From Anaeramoeba ignava (lineage: Eukaryota; Metamonada; Anaeramoebidae), in NCBI GenBank assembly GCA_028826165.1, contig JAPDFW010000103.1:387501-451500 (forward strand): a stretch of DNA of 64,000 bases. The letters run 5' to 3'. Positions within the stretch are counted from its first letter, which is position 1, and each line of letters opens with the position of its first letter. The position numbers were made by a program, and so were the translations under genes. Under the pieces are notes generated by a model. The model did no database searches. It saw nothing but the letters and a program-made list of their open reading frames with translations, and was not told where the DNA came from. Shown one piece after another: positions 24,574-37,632 of this stretch.

Positions 24574-26004
24574 ATGGAAAATTATTTAAATTTAGAAAAA
24601 CTTTCAAATGATTTAAAAAATTTATTTCAAAATCAAAATCAAAATCAAAATCAAAAAGAAGAAGAAAGTTATTTTGATTTTGAAATAATTTGTGAACAAA
24701 ATGAAATTTCATTTAAAACTCATAAATCAATTCTTTCTTCAAGAAGTCAATATTTTAAATCTCTTTTCAATTCAAAAATGAAAGAATATCAAGAAAATAA
24801 ATTAATTCTAGAAGATGTTTCAAGTGAAATTCTATTTTCAATTTTGAATTATTTTTATTCAGGAAAAATTGAAATTAATTTAGAAAATGCAATTCAAATT
24901 TTAGTTTTTTCATCAAAATATTTAATTGATGAATTAATTGAAATTTCTTCAAAATTTATCAAAAATAATTTACAAATTGAAACTATTGTTGATGTTCTTA
25001 AATTATCTGAATCAATGAACTTAAATCAATTATTAGATTATTCTTATCAATTTATTTTAGAAAATTTTGATAAATTTATTAAAACTCCTTTTTTTCTTGA
25101 ACTTGAAGAAAATCATTTAAATTTAATTTTATCAAATGATATTATTTTATTAAATGAAATTGAAATTTTACAATCAATAATAAAATGGGGAAAACATAAA
25201 TTAAATATTAATCAAGAAGAAGAAGAAAACAAAAAAGAACAATTACAAAATCAAATTTCAAATATTATTCAAAAAATAAGATTTATTGATTTTACAAAAC
25301 AAGAAATTGAAGATATTTTGAAACAAAATTTAATTCCAAATCAAATTTCACAAAAATTAATTCAATTCCAAAAACTTCAAAATAACAAAAAAGAATTAAA
25401 TAAATTTCTTGAAAAAGAAAATTCATTAATTTTCAAACGAAGATTAAATATACATACTTCAGAAATTATTAAAGATGTTGAATATATTAAGAAATTAAAA
25501 GAATGGATAAATGATAATGATTTTTTTTCCAAAATGAAAAAAGGATTTTCAGCCAAAAGAGATGGATTTGATTGTAAAAAATGGCATTCAGCAGTTGATA
25601 AGAAAGGGAAAACATTAATTATTATCAAAACAACAGATAATTTTATTTTTGGAGGTTTTACTCAAGTTGGATATAAATATTCAATAGGTGGAGAATGGAT
25701 TAACGATCCAAATGCATTTATTTTTTCATTAAGAAATGATAAAGGAGATAGAAAACCTGCAAAGTTTACAGCTAAAGAAGGTTCTGCAATTTTTTCCCGT
25801 TTAAGTGATGGTCCAGAATTTGGAAAATATAATACTGCAAATGATTTTTATTTATATTCTGATTTACAACCTGGTTTTTCAAATTTTGGTTATGGCTATA
25901 ACCTACCTAAAGGAATTAAAGAAGGAACAAATGAAGCTAATAGTTATTTAGCTGGTTCTTATAATAAATGGGTTGTTGATGAAGTTGAAACTTATTTCAT
26001 TTAA
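24574..26004 (+). CDS. BTB-BACK-TLDc protein 2
   Basis: A single exon of 476 residues. Residues about 32-125 form the BTB/POZ domain (FEIICEQNEISFKTHKSILSSR), about 130-275 a BACK-like helical region, and about 305-476 a TLDc domain. TLDc landmarks are DGFDCKKWHSAV, FIFGGFTQVG, FIFSLRNDKGDR and the terminal SYLAGSYNKWVVDEVETYFI. BTB/BACK proteins are usually cullin-3 adaptors or oligomerisation modules. TLDc proteins bind V-ATPase or act in stress protection in other eukaryotes; the combined role here is unknown. It is the type B subfamily (N terminus MENYLNLEKL), shared with the genes at 27286 and 53722. Confidence 0.9.
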   Translation: MENYLNLEKLSNDLKNLFQNQNQNQNQKEEESYFDFEIICEQNEISFKTHKSILSSRSQYFKSLFNSKMKEYQENKLILEDVSSEILFSILNYFYSGKIEINLENAIQILVFSSKYLIDELIEISSKFIKNNLQIETIVDVLKLSESMNLNQLLDYSYQFILENFDKFIKTPFFLELEENHLNLILSNDIILLNEIEILQSIIKWGKHKLNINQEEEENKKEQLQNQISNIIQKIRFIDFTKQEIEDILKQNLIPNQISQKLIQFQKLQNNKKELNKFLEKENSLIFKRRLNIHTSEIIKDVEYIKKLKEWINDNDFFSKMKKGFSAKRDGFDCKKWHSAVDKKGKTLIIIKTTDNFIFGGFTQVGYKYSIGGEWINDPNAFIFSLRNDKGDRKPAKFTAKEGSAIFSRLSDGPEFGKYNTANDFYLYSDLQPGFSNFGYGYNLPKGIKEGTNEANSYLAGSYNKWVVDEVETYFI

Positions 26005-27285
26005 TTTCTTATTTTTTTTCAAAATTTAATTTTATTTTGATTTATTTTTAATCAAATTAAATTCTTCAAATCAATAAATAAGAAACAAATCAAATTTTAA
26101 ATAATTTAATTTTAATTTAAAATATTTATTAAAAATTTAATTAATAAATTTTGAAAAATTGAATATTTTTTTTAAGATAATAAACCAAAATAAAAATTGA
26201 AAATAGAAATTAATAATAATCAAATTTAAATTTTATTGTTTCAATTTAAAATAAAATAAATTTAAAATAAATTATTATTAAATATTATTAAAATTAAATA
26301 TTTATCTTTATTAAAATATTTATTCCACTTTTTTTAAATTTATTTTATTATAATTAAAATTAAATTAATAAATAATTAAAAATATTAATTTAATAATTAA
26401 TATTATTATTTCAATTTAAAATAAAATAAATTTAAAATAAAATTATTATTAATTATTATTAAAATTAAATATTTATCTTTATTAAAATATTTATTCCACT
26501 TTTTAATATATTTTATTTTAAATTAAAATAAATTAATTTAAATTAAAAATATTAATTTAATAAATAATAATATTATTTCAATTTAAAATAAAATAAATTT
26601 AAAATAAATTATTATTAAATATTATTAAAATTAAATATTTATCTTTAATTAAAATATTTATTCCACTTTTTAAATATATTTTATTATAATTAAAATTGAA
26701 TTAATAAATAATTAAAAATATTAATTTAATAATTAATAATATTATTTAAATTTAAAATAAAATAAATTTAAAATAAATTATTATTAATATTATTAAAATT
26801 AAATATTTATCTTTATTAAAATATTTATTCCACTTTTTAATATATTTTATTATAATTAAAATTGAATTAATAAATAATTAATAATATTAATTTAATAATT
26901 AATATTATTATTTCAATTTAAAATAAAATAAATTTAAAATAAATTATTATTAATTATTATTAAAATTAAATATTTATTTTTATTAAAATATTTAATCCAC
27001 TTTTTTTAATATATTTTATTTTAAATTAAAATTGAATTAATAAATAATTAAAAATATTAATTTAATAAATAAAATTATTATTTCAATCTAAAATAAAATA
27101 AATCTAAAATAAATTATTATTAAATATTATTAAAATTAAATATTTATTTTTATTAAAATATTTATTCCACTTTTTTTAAATATATTTTATTTTAAATTAA
27201 AATGAAATTAATTTAAATTAAATTGTTGAAATGCTTTATTCTGAATTAAAGAAAAAAAATCAAAGTTTGCTTTTTTTTTGGATTT
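26005..27285. repeat. satellite B, array between BTB-TLDc genes 2 and 3
   Basis: The first 230 bp repeat the 3' flank found after the genes at 21229, 50889 and 53722. About six satellite B units of roughly 165 bp follow (26235-27190), each with a TTTATTCCACTTTTT or closely related motif. The array is shared by the convergent 3' ends of genes 2 and 3. No gene is seen. Confidence 0.85.
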
Positions 27286-28776
27286 TTAAAGGAAAAAACT
27301 TTCAATTTCTTCAACTTCCCATTCATTAAAAGAACCAGCTAAAAAAGTTTTCGCTTTAACTGATCCTAATTTAATTCCATCAGGAAGTTGATAAGCAACA
27401 CCTAAATTCGACAAACCACCTTGTAAATTTGAATCAACTATTAAATCCTGCATTTTAAAAGGATCAAAACTACCACCAAAAAACGGACCATAAACCGAAT
27501 AACCATATCTAAGTGCAAAAAAGTGTGATTCTTTTTTAATTGGAATTTTGACAGGTTTTCGATCATCCTTTTCATTTCTTAATGAAAAAATAAATGCATT
27601 TGGATCATTAATCCAACCTCCAAGTACATCACTCCATCCAACTTGAGTAAAACCTCCAAAAATAAAATTATCTGTTGTTTTGATAATAATTAATGTTTTT
27701 CCTTTCCCATCAACTGCTGAATGCCAATTTTTACAATCAAATCCATCTCTTTTGGCTGAAAATCCTTTTTTCATTTTGGAAAAAAAATCATCATCATTTA
27801 TCCATTCTTGTAATTTGTGAACATATTCAATTTGTTGAATTATTGATGATTGAATTAGAATTCTATTTCTTGACTTGAAAAATAATGAATTTTCGTTTTG
27901 ATTTTCTTTTTGAATAAATTGATTTAATTTTGTTCCTGTTTTTTTTTGAAGTTTTTGGAATTGAATTAATTTTTGTGAAATTTGATTTGGAATTAAATCT
28001 TGTTTCAAAATATCTTCAACTTCTTGTTTTGTAAAATCAATAAATCTTATTTTTTGAATAATATTTGAAATTTGATTTTGTAATTGTTCTTTTTTGTTTT
28101 GTTCTTCATCAATGTCTTGAAAATAATTGACTTTGTGTTTTCCCCATTTTATTATTGATTGTAAAATTTCGGATTCATTTAATGAAATTTCATAATTTGA
28201 TAAAATTAAATTTAAATGATTTTCTTCAAGTTCAAGAAAAAAAGGAGTTTTAATAAATTTATCAAAATTTTCTAAAATAAATTGATAAGAATAATCTAAT
28301 AATTGATTTAAGTTCATTGATTCAGATAACTTAAGAACATCAACAATAGTTTCAATTTGAAAATTATTTTTGATAAATTTTAAACAAATTTCAATTAATT
28401 CATCAATTAAATATTTTGATGAAAAAACTAAAATTTGAATTGCATTTTCTAAATTAATTTCAATTTTTCCTGAATAAAAATAATTCAAAATTGAAAATAG
28501 AATTTCACTTGAAACATCTTCTAGAATTAATTTATTTTCTTGATATTCTTTCATTTTTGAATTGAAAAGAGATTTAAAATAATGGCTTCTTGAAGAAAGA
28601 ATTGATTTATGAGTTTTAAATGAAATTTCATTTTGTTCACAAATTATTTCAAAATCAAAATAACTTTCTTCTTCTTTTTGATTTTGATTTTGATTTTGAT
28701 ATTGATTTTGATTTTGATTTTGAAATAAATTTTTTAAATCATTTGAAAGTTTTTCTAAATTTAAATAATTTTCCAT
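27286..28776 (-). CDS. BTB-BACK-TLDc protein 3
   Basis: A single exon of 496 residues, a type B paralogue of gene 2 in inverted orientation. The N-terminal two thirds (BTB and BACK) are close to gene 2 residue by residue. The TLDc core DDFFSKMKKGFSAKRDGFD is retained, but the last 80 residues diverge (GGSFDPFKMQDL..., AGSFNEWEVEEIESFFL). A Gln/Asn tract of QNQNQYQN type is longer than in gene 2. The start lies 125 bp downstream of the RUVBL2 stop on the same strand. Confidence 0.9.
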   Translation of the reverse strand: MENYLNLEKLSNDLKNLFQNQNQNQYQNQNQNQKEEESYFDFEIICEQNEISFKTHKSILSSRSHYFKSLFNSKMKEYQENKLILEDVSSEILFSILNYFYSGKIEINLENAIQILVFSSKYLIDELIEICLKFIKNNFQIETIVDVLKLSESMNLNQLLDYSYQFILENFDKFIKTPFFLELEENHLNLILSNYEISLNESEILQSIIKWGKHKVNYFQDIDEEQNKKEQLQNQISNIIQKIRFIDFTKQEVEDILKQDLIPNQISQKLIQFQKLQKKTGTKLNQFIQKENQNENSLFFKSRNRILIQSSIIQQIEYVHKLQEWINDDDFFSKMKKGFSAKRDGFDCKNWHSAVDGKGKTLIIIKTTDNFIFGGFTQVGWSDVLGGWINDPNAFIFSLRNEKDDRKPVKIPIKKESHFFALRYGYSVYGPFFGGSFDPFKMQDLIVDSNLQGGLSNLGVAYQLPDGIKLGSVKAKTFLAGSFNEWEVEEIESFFL

Positions 28777-28901
28777 TTTTAATTAAAAAATTGAAATGAA
28801 AAAAATGAAAAAAATTTTTTTGAATTTAATTTTGAATTTAAAAAGAAATCTATAATTTCAAAAAAAGAAAAGAAAAGAAAGAAGAAGAAGAAGAAAAAGA
28901 G

Positions 28902-31870
<2,969 letters not shown>

Positions 31871-34800
31871 TCATTTTTGGATATTACTTGAAGTATCAAA
31901 AATAACCATTGGATGAAATGTTTGAGGTAAAAATTTTGCTTCATAAGTATTAAGAGGTTCATTTTCCTCTGCGCTTTGATAGAACTTAGAAATCCATTCA
32001 AGTTCATTTTTTGGAGACGATCCAAAATCACTAGCAAACAATTGAAAAATATAAGGAAGAAGTGCTTTTTTTGTTTTATGACTAATTTTCATATGTTTTT
32101 CAATATATTGTTTTGTTGAGTTTTCAAGTTCTTGATTGATTGAGTTTGGATCATATGCTCTCATTGGTGGAGAGTGGATATTGAATCCCGAAATTGCGAA
32201 ATGGATTCTTGGATCAAGTGGAATCGAGTATTTTGTTCTAATGTCACCACTTTCAAAATGAGGAATTATTTTTTGTTTGTTTGAATGTGATTGATTATTT
32301 CTCAGAATTCCATCGCGAATATCAAGAAGTGAGAAAAAATTCTGTCCGATTTTGTATCTATTTTCTGTCATAAACCGTGTGATTTGTGCTTTATCATTTG
32401 ATATTCCATTTGTGATTGCTGATTGTGAAAGAAGAACATTGTAAATATTTATAAAAAAGCTTTTTCTTTCTTCTTCTGAAAGCAAAGCCAAGTCAACTTT
32501 CTGTAATTTAATTGTTGAATTTACAAATCGACTAAAAACAACAGATTGTGATAATTTTACAAAATCAATTTGTTCTGTGCTTATTGAATAGAATGAACTG
32601 AATAAATCAATCACGCTATTCACTAATTCTTGTGAAAGTAAACAAGCACCTTCAATTTCTCCTTTAAATTTAATAGAAATATTCAATGCTGTTTCGTTTC
32701 TTGGTTTTGAGAGAAGAGTTGCCTTAAATTATTTAAAATCAAATATTTAAAAATATTTAAAAATATTTAAAATTATTTAAAAATATTTGAAAATATTTAA
32801 AAATATTTAAAATATTTAAAATCAAATATTTAAAATTATTTAAAATATTTAAAATCAAATATTTAAAATTATTTAAAATTATTTAAAATTATTTAAAATT
32901 ATTTAAAATTATTTAAAAATATTCTACTTTTTTCATAACTTTCGGTTGATATTGCTCTTTCGGATTATTCACTGTTCTAAATAAATTCCGAGAAATTTTA
33001 AGCGCATAAATAAATGTTTCGTAAATCATCTTCTTCATTTTCTCTTGTGATTGATCAAACATTCCTCTTGTAATAGCTTCTTTTGTAATTAACATCTCAA
33101 TTTCTTCCCTTAATTTCTTTTTGATATTAATTTCAAAAAGTGATTCGGTTTTAATAAACTTCACATAAATTTCATTTGCAGCTGTTTTTAATTTCTATAT
33201 ATTTATATATATATTTTTAATATTTAAAATATAAAATTTGATTCTTTTAATTTTGCTGTTTTCTTTTTTATAAAAAAATTTTAATAATTCTTCTTTTCTT
33301 TAATTACTTCAACTTCAGTAATTTTCCGAAATTTTTCAACTTCTAAATAAAATAATAAACTTTCTTGTTTGAAATTTTCACATAAAAATTCTTTGAAAAT
33401 TTGAAGAATTTCTGGTTTTACAAGTAAATTATTAAAAACTTCATTTTCCTTTTAAAATAAATATTTTTCATTTTCAAAAATTTTTGTTATTTGAGAATTT
33501 AATAAAATGAAAAGAAAATACATCAAATTTTTCAAGTGCAGAATCTGTAACTTGAACTGATTGATATCTTTTTAAAGATTCTTGTGAATGAGCTCTCTTT
33601 TAATATAAATTTTTGATTTTAATTTATTTTAATTTTAATTTTATTTTTGATTTTATTTTTAATTTTAATTTTATAAATGGATTTTAATTTTAATTTTAAT
33701 TTTAATTTTAATTTTAATTTTAATTTTAATTTTAATTTTAATTTTAATTTTAATTTTAATTTCAATTTTAATTTTAATTTTAATTTTAATTTTTAATTTT
33801 TAATTTTTAATTTTAATTACTTCTGAAATATCTGAAAATTCCCCATCTCGTTCAGAATTAGAAACTAATGCATCTGAAGTTTGTGTTTGATTGTTTGTTC
33901 CATCAGTTTTCACATTTTGTTTGTATTGTTCAATTTCGGCTAATAATTGACGATTTTCAAAAGCCTTTTGTTTAATTTGATTTTTCAATGTTTTCAATCT
34001 TTTTTCAATAATATGTTGCGATTGTGGATCACGATTCTTTTCAAAAAGATTCCATTCTTGCCCTTCCATAACTTGTTCTTTTACTTGTTCAAGACTGTTT
34101 TCGATTTCTTTGATTTCCTCTTCTCTTGAAGTTTCATTATTTTCGGGAATTTTTGAAATATTTTCAAGAAAATCATTTGAATCCGTTAATTGTTTTTGAA
34201 ATAATTCTTGATCCACTTTTCTTTGTTCAAATTCCTTTTCAAGTTCTGCTATTTTGTTTCTTTTTTCTTCGTTTTTTTTATCTTCTTTAAGTTGTTTAAT
34301 TTCATTTTTCACACTTTCAATTGATGAATTTAAATCCTTTATTGTTTGTTCTGTAACTTTGAGTTCTTCAATAATTTTTGGAGCTCCTTCATTATAACTT
34401 TTAATTTCTTTCGTTATTTTTTCTAAATCAATTGAAAGCAAATCATTTTCTTTTACTTTGTCATTAAATCGTTGTTGAGCTCCTCCAAGTTTCATTTGTA
34501 ATGATCCACTTAGATCTTGTGATTTCAATGTTTGGATTTCAAATTTGAGTTTTTTGATTTGATGTTTTAATGTTTGGATTTCTTGTGATTGATTTTCTGA
34601 TTGTAATTTAGATTCAAAATCAAGATCTAGGGCTATAAATGTTTCTTTTGGTGGTTCGTCTGCTGGTTGTAATTCTAGATAAAATACTGTGTTGCTTCCT
34701 AATTGAATGATCTCAAATTTGATATGTGCCCAGAATGATGTACCGGAAAGAGTTCTACATTGTAAATCTAAACTAATTTGACCTTTATTTCTAAAAGAAG

Positions 34801-37184
34801 AATAATATTTTTATATTTATAAATATAAATATAAATATAAATATAAATATAATTATAAATTTAATTATAAATATAAATATAAATATAATTATAAATATAA
34901 TTATAAATATAATTATAAATATAATTATAAATATAAATATAATTATAAATTTAATTATAAATTTAATTATAAATTTTAATTATAAATTTAATTATAAATT
35001 TAATTATAAATTTAATTATAAATTTAATTATAAATATAAATATAAATTTAATTATAAATTTAATTATAAATTTAATTATAAATATAATTATAAATTTAAT
35101 TGTAAATTTAATTATTAATTTAGTTATAAATTTAATTATAAATTTAATTATAAATTTTTATTATAAATTTAATTATAAATTTAATTATTAATAAAATTAT
35201 AAATTTAATTATAAATTTGATTATAAATTTAATTATTAATTTGATTATAAATTTAATTATAAATATAATTATAAATTTAATTATAAATATAATTATAAAT
35301 ATAATTATAAATTTAATTATAAATTTAATTATAAATATAATTATAAATATAATTATAAATTTAATTATAAATTTAATTATAAATTTAATTATATATTTAA
35401 TTATAAATTTAATTATAAATATAATTATAAATATAATTATAAATATAATTATAAATTTAATTATTAATTTAATTATAAATTTAATTATAAATATAATTAT
35501 AAATTTGATTATAAATTTAATTATAAATTTAATTATTAATAAAATTATAAATTTAATTATAAATTTAATTATTAATAAAATTATAAATATAATTATAAAT
35601 TTAATTATAAATATAAATATAATTATAAATTTAATTATAAATATAAATATAAATTTAAATATAAATATAATTATAAATATAATTATAAATTTTGATATAA
35701 ATTTAATTATAAATTTTGATATAAATTTAATTATAAATATAATTATAAATTTTGATATAAATTTAATTATAAATTTTGATAATATAAATTTAATTATAAA
35801 TTTAATTATAAATTTAATTATAAATTTAATTATAAATTTAATTATAAATTTAATTATTAATATTATTATAAATTTAATTATAAATTTAATTATAAATTTA
35901 ATTATAAATTTAATTATAAATTTAATTATAAATTTAATTATATATTTAATTATATATTTAATTATAAATTTAATTATAAATTTAATAATAAATATAATTA
36001 TAAATTTAATTATAAATTTAATTATAAATATAATTATATATTTAATTATAAATTTAATTATAAATTTAATTATAAATTTAATTATCAATTTAATTATATA
36101 AATATAAATATAATTATAAATTTAATTGTTAATTTAATTATAAATTTAATTATAAATATAATTATATATTTAATTATAAATTTAATTATAAATATAATTA
36201 TAAATTTAATTATAAATTTAATTATAAATTTAATTATAAATTTAATTATAAATTTAATTATAAATTTAATTATAAATTTAATTATAAATTTAATTATTAA
36301 TATTATTATAAATTTAATTATAAATTTAATTATAAATTTAATTATAAATTTAATTATAAATTTAATTATTAATATTATTATAAATTTAATTATAAATTTA
36401 ATTATAAATTTAATTATAAATTTAATTATAAATTTAATTATTAATATAATTATAAATTTAATTATATATTTAATTATAAATTTAATTATAAATTTAATTA
36501 TATATTTAATTATAAATATAATTATAAATTTAATTATATATTTAATTATATATTTAATTATAAATTTAATTATAAATATAATTATAAATTTAATTATAAA
36601 TTTAATTATAAATTTAATTATAAATTTAATTATAAATTTAATTATAAATTTAATTATAAATTTAATTATAAATATAATTATTAATTTAATTATAAATTTA
36701 ATTATAAATTTAATTATAAATTTAATTATAAATATAATTATTAATATAATTATAAATTTAATTATAAATATAATTATAAATTTAATTATAAATTTAATTA
36801 TAAATAAAATTATAAATTTAATTATATATTTAATTATTAATATAATTATAAATTTAATTATAAATTTAATTATAAATATAAAAGAAGAAAAAAAAAATGA
36901 TCAAAAACAGACTCTTGAGCTCTTAAAACAACCATATCAACAACTCTTTGAGAAGGAAGTTGGATATGATTTTGAAAGATCACTAAAGTATTCAAAAAAG
37001 TTTGTTTTGATAATTCTTTTCGAGATTTTGCTCCAAACATTTTAATTGCTGCTTCACTTGCAAATTCAAAAACACCTGTTTGTTTTAATAAAACAACTGC
37101 ATTTGTTGATTCTTGTAATGTTTGTTTGAATTGTTTAGTTTGATTTTTGGGAATTTGTTTTGCAAATGTTTTTATATTTCCCAT
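31871..37184 (-). CDS. PAS - coiled coil - RGS - DUF547 signalling protein
   Basis: Supported exons are 37184-36909, 34790-33821, 33596-33522, 33448-33308, 33194-32928 and 32722-31871. The first exon (MGNIKTF..., a possible myristoylation site) and the start of the second together resemble a PAS domain (ESTNAVVLLKQTGVFEFASE ... SGTSFWAHIKFEII). A 200-residue coiled coil follows. Exons 3-5 form an RGS domain: SLKRYQSV, IFKEFLCENFKQESLLFYLE, AANEIYVKFI, MFDQSQEKMKKMI. The last exon is a DUF547 domain (FFINIYNVL, LDPRIHFAISGFNIHSPPMR). RGS domains accelerate GTP hydrolysis by G-alpha; the G-alpha gene at 10.6 kb is a possible partner. All junctions are in phase except exon 1 to exon 2: exon 1 ends in phase 0 and exon 2 needs phase 2. 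A short exon is probably missing within the 2.1-kb satellite intron. Confidence 0.85.
33600..33820 (-). repeat. TTTTAA hexamer array in the PAS-RGS intron before the RGS exons
   Basis: The intron between 33821 and 33596, with GTAATT donor and AAAAG acceptor on the minus strand. It is an almost pure TTTTAA/TTTTAAT array. Confidence 0.8.
34791..36908 (-). repeat. 2.1-kb 12-bp satellite intron in the PAS domain
   Basis: Tandem AATTATAAATTT (12 bp) with TATA/ATAT variants, about 170 copies, running from the end of exon 1 to the TTCTTTTAG acceptor of exon 2. It is nearly devoid of G and C, so no internal AG/GT pair is available to define another exon. Both strands are open over 300 codons, which is a property of the repeat and not coding. 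Confidence 0.9.
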
Positions 37185-37632
37185 TAATTTCAAAAAAAAA
37201 AAATGATCTCAAAAATAAAAAAAAATAAAAAAAATAAAAATTAAAAATAAAAATAAAAATTATTAATAATTAAAAAATAATGATTAATAATGATCTTGTT
37301 AAATAAAAAATTAAACTAACAAATCAAATAAAAGAAAATCAATTTTTAATAAAAAAAAAAAAGAGGAAAATTTATTATTTTATCTCTTCTTCATTTGATC
37401 AAAAAGAAAAGAAAAAAGAAAAGAAAAGGGATAAAAAAAAAAAGAAAAGGGAAAATTTTGTTTTTAATTTGCTTTTTATTTTTCTTTTTGGATTTGATCG
37501 TTGTAAAATAAAAAAGAAAAATAAGGGGAATTCACTCAAAAATTATTTAAAAAAAAAAAATTTTTTCCTAAATTGAAAAACGAAAATTGAATTGAAAATT
37601 GAATTGAAAATTGAATTGAAAGATAAAGCAAA
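37185..37632. other. spacer between PAS-RGS start and ankyrin-BTB stop
   Basis: 448 bp with A-rich runs, AAAAGAAAAG-type tracts (37400-37450) and a GAATTGAAAATT triplicate (37588-37620). It presumably holds the promoter of the PAS-RGS gene. No gene is seen. Confidence 0.45.

Noticed and set aside
35144-36101. Open frames of about 300 codons on both strands encoding IIKFIIKF and INLIINLI repeats
   Set aside because: Pure 12-bp AT satellite inside an intron; open on both strands because the unit lacks stops in those frames, not because it is coding.
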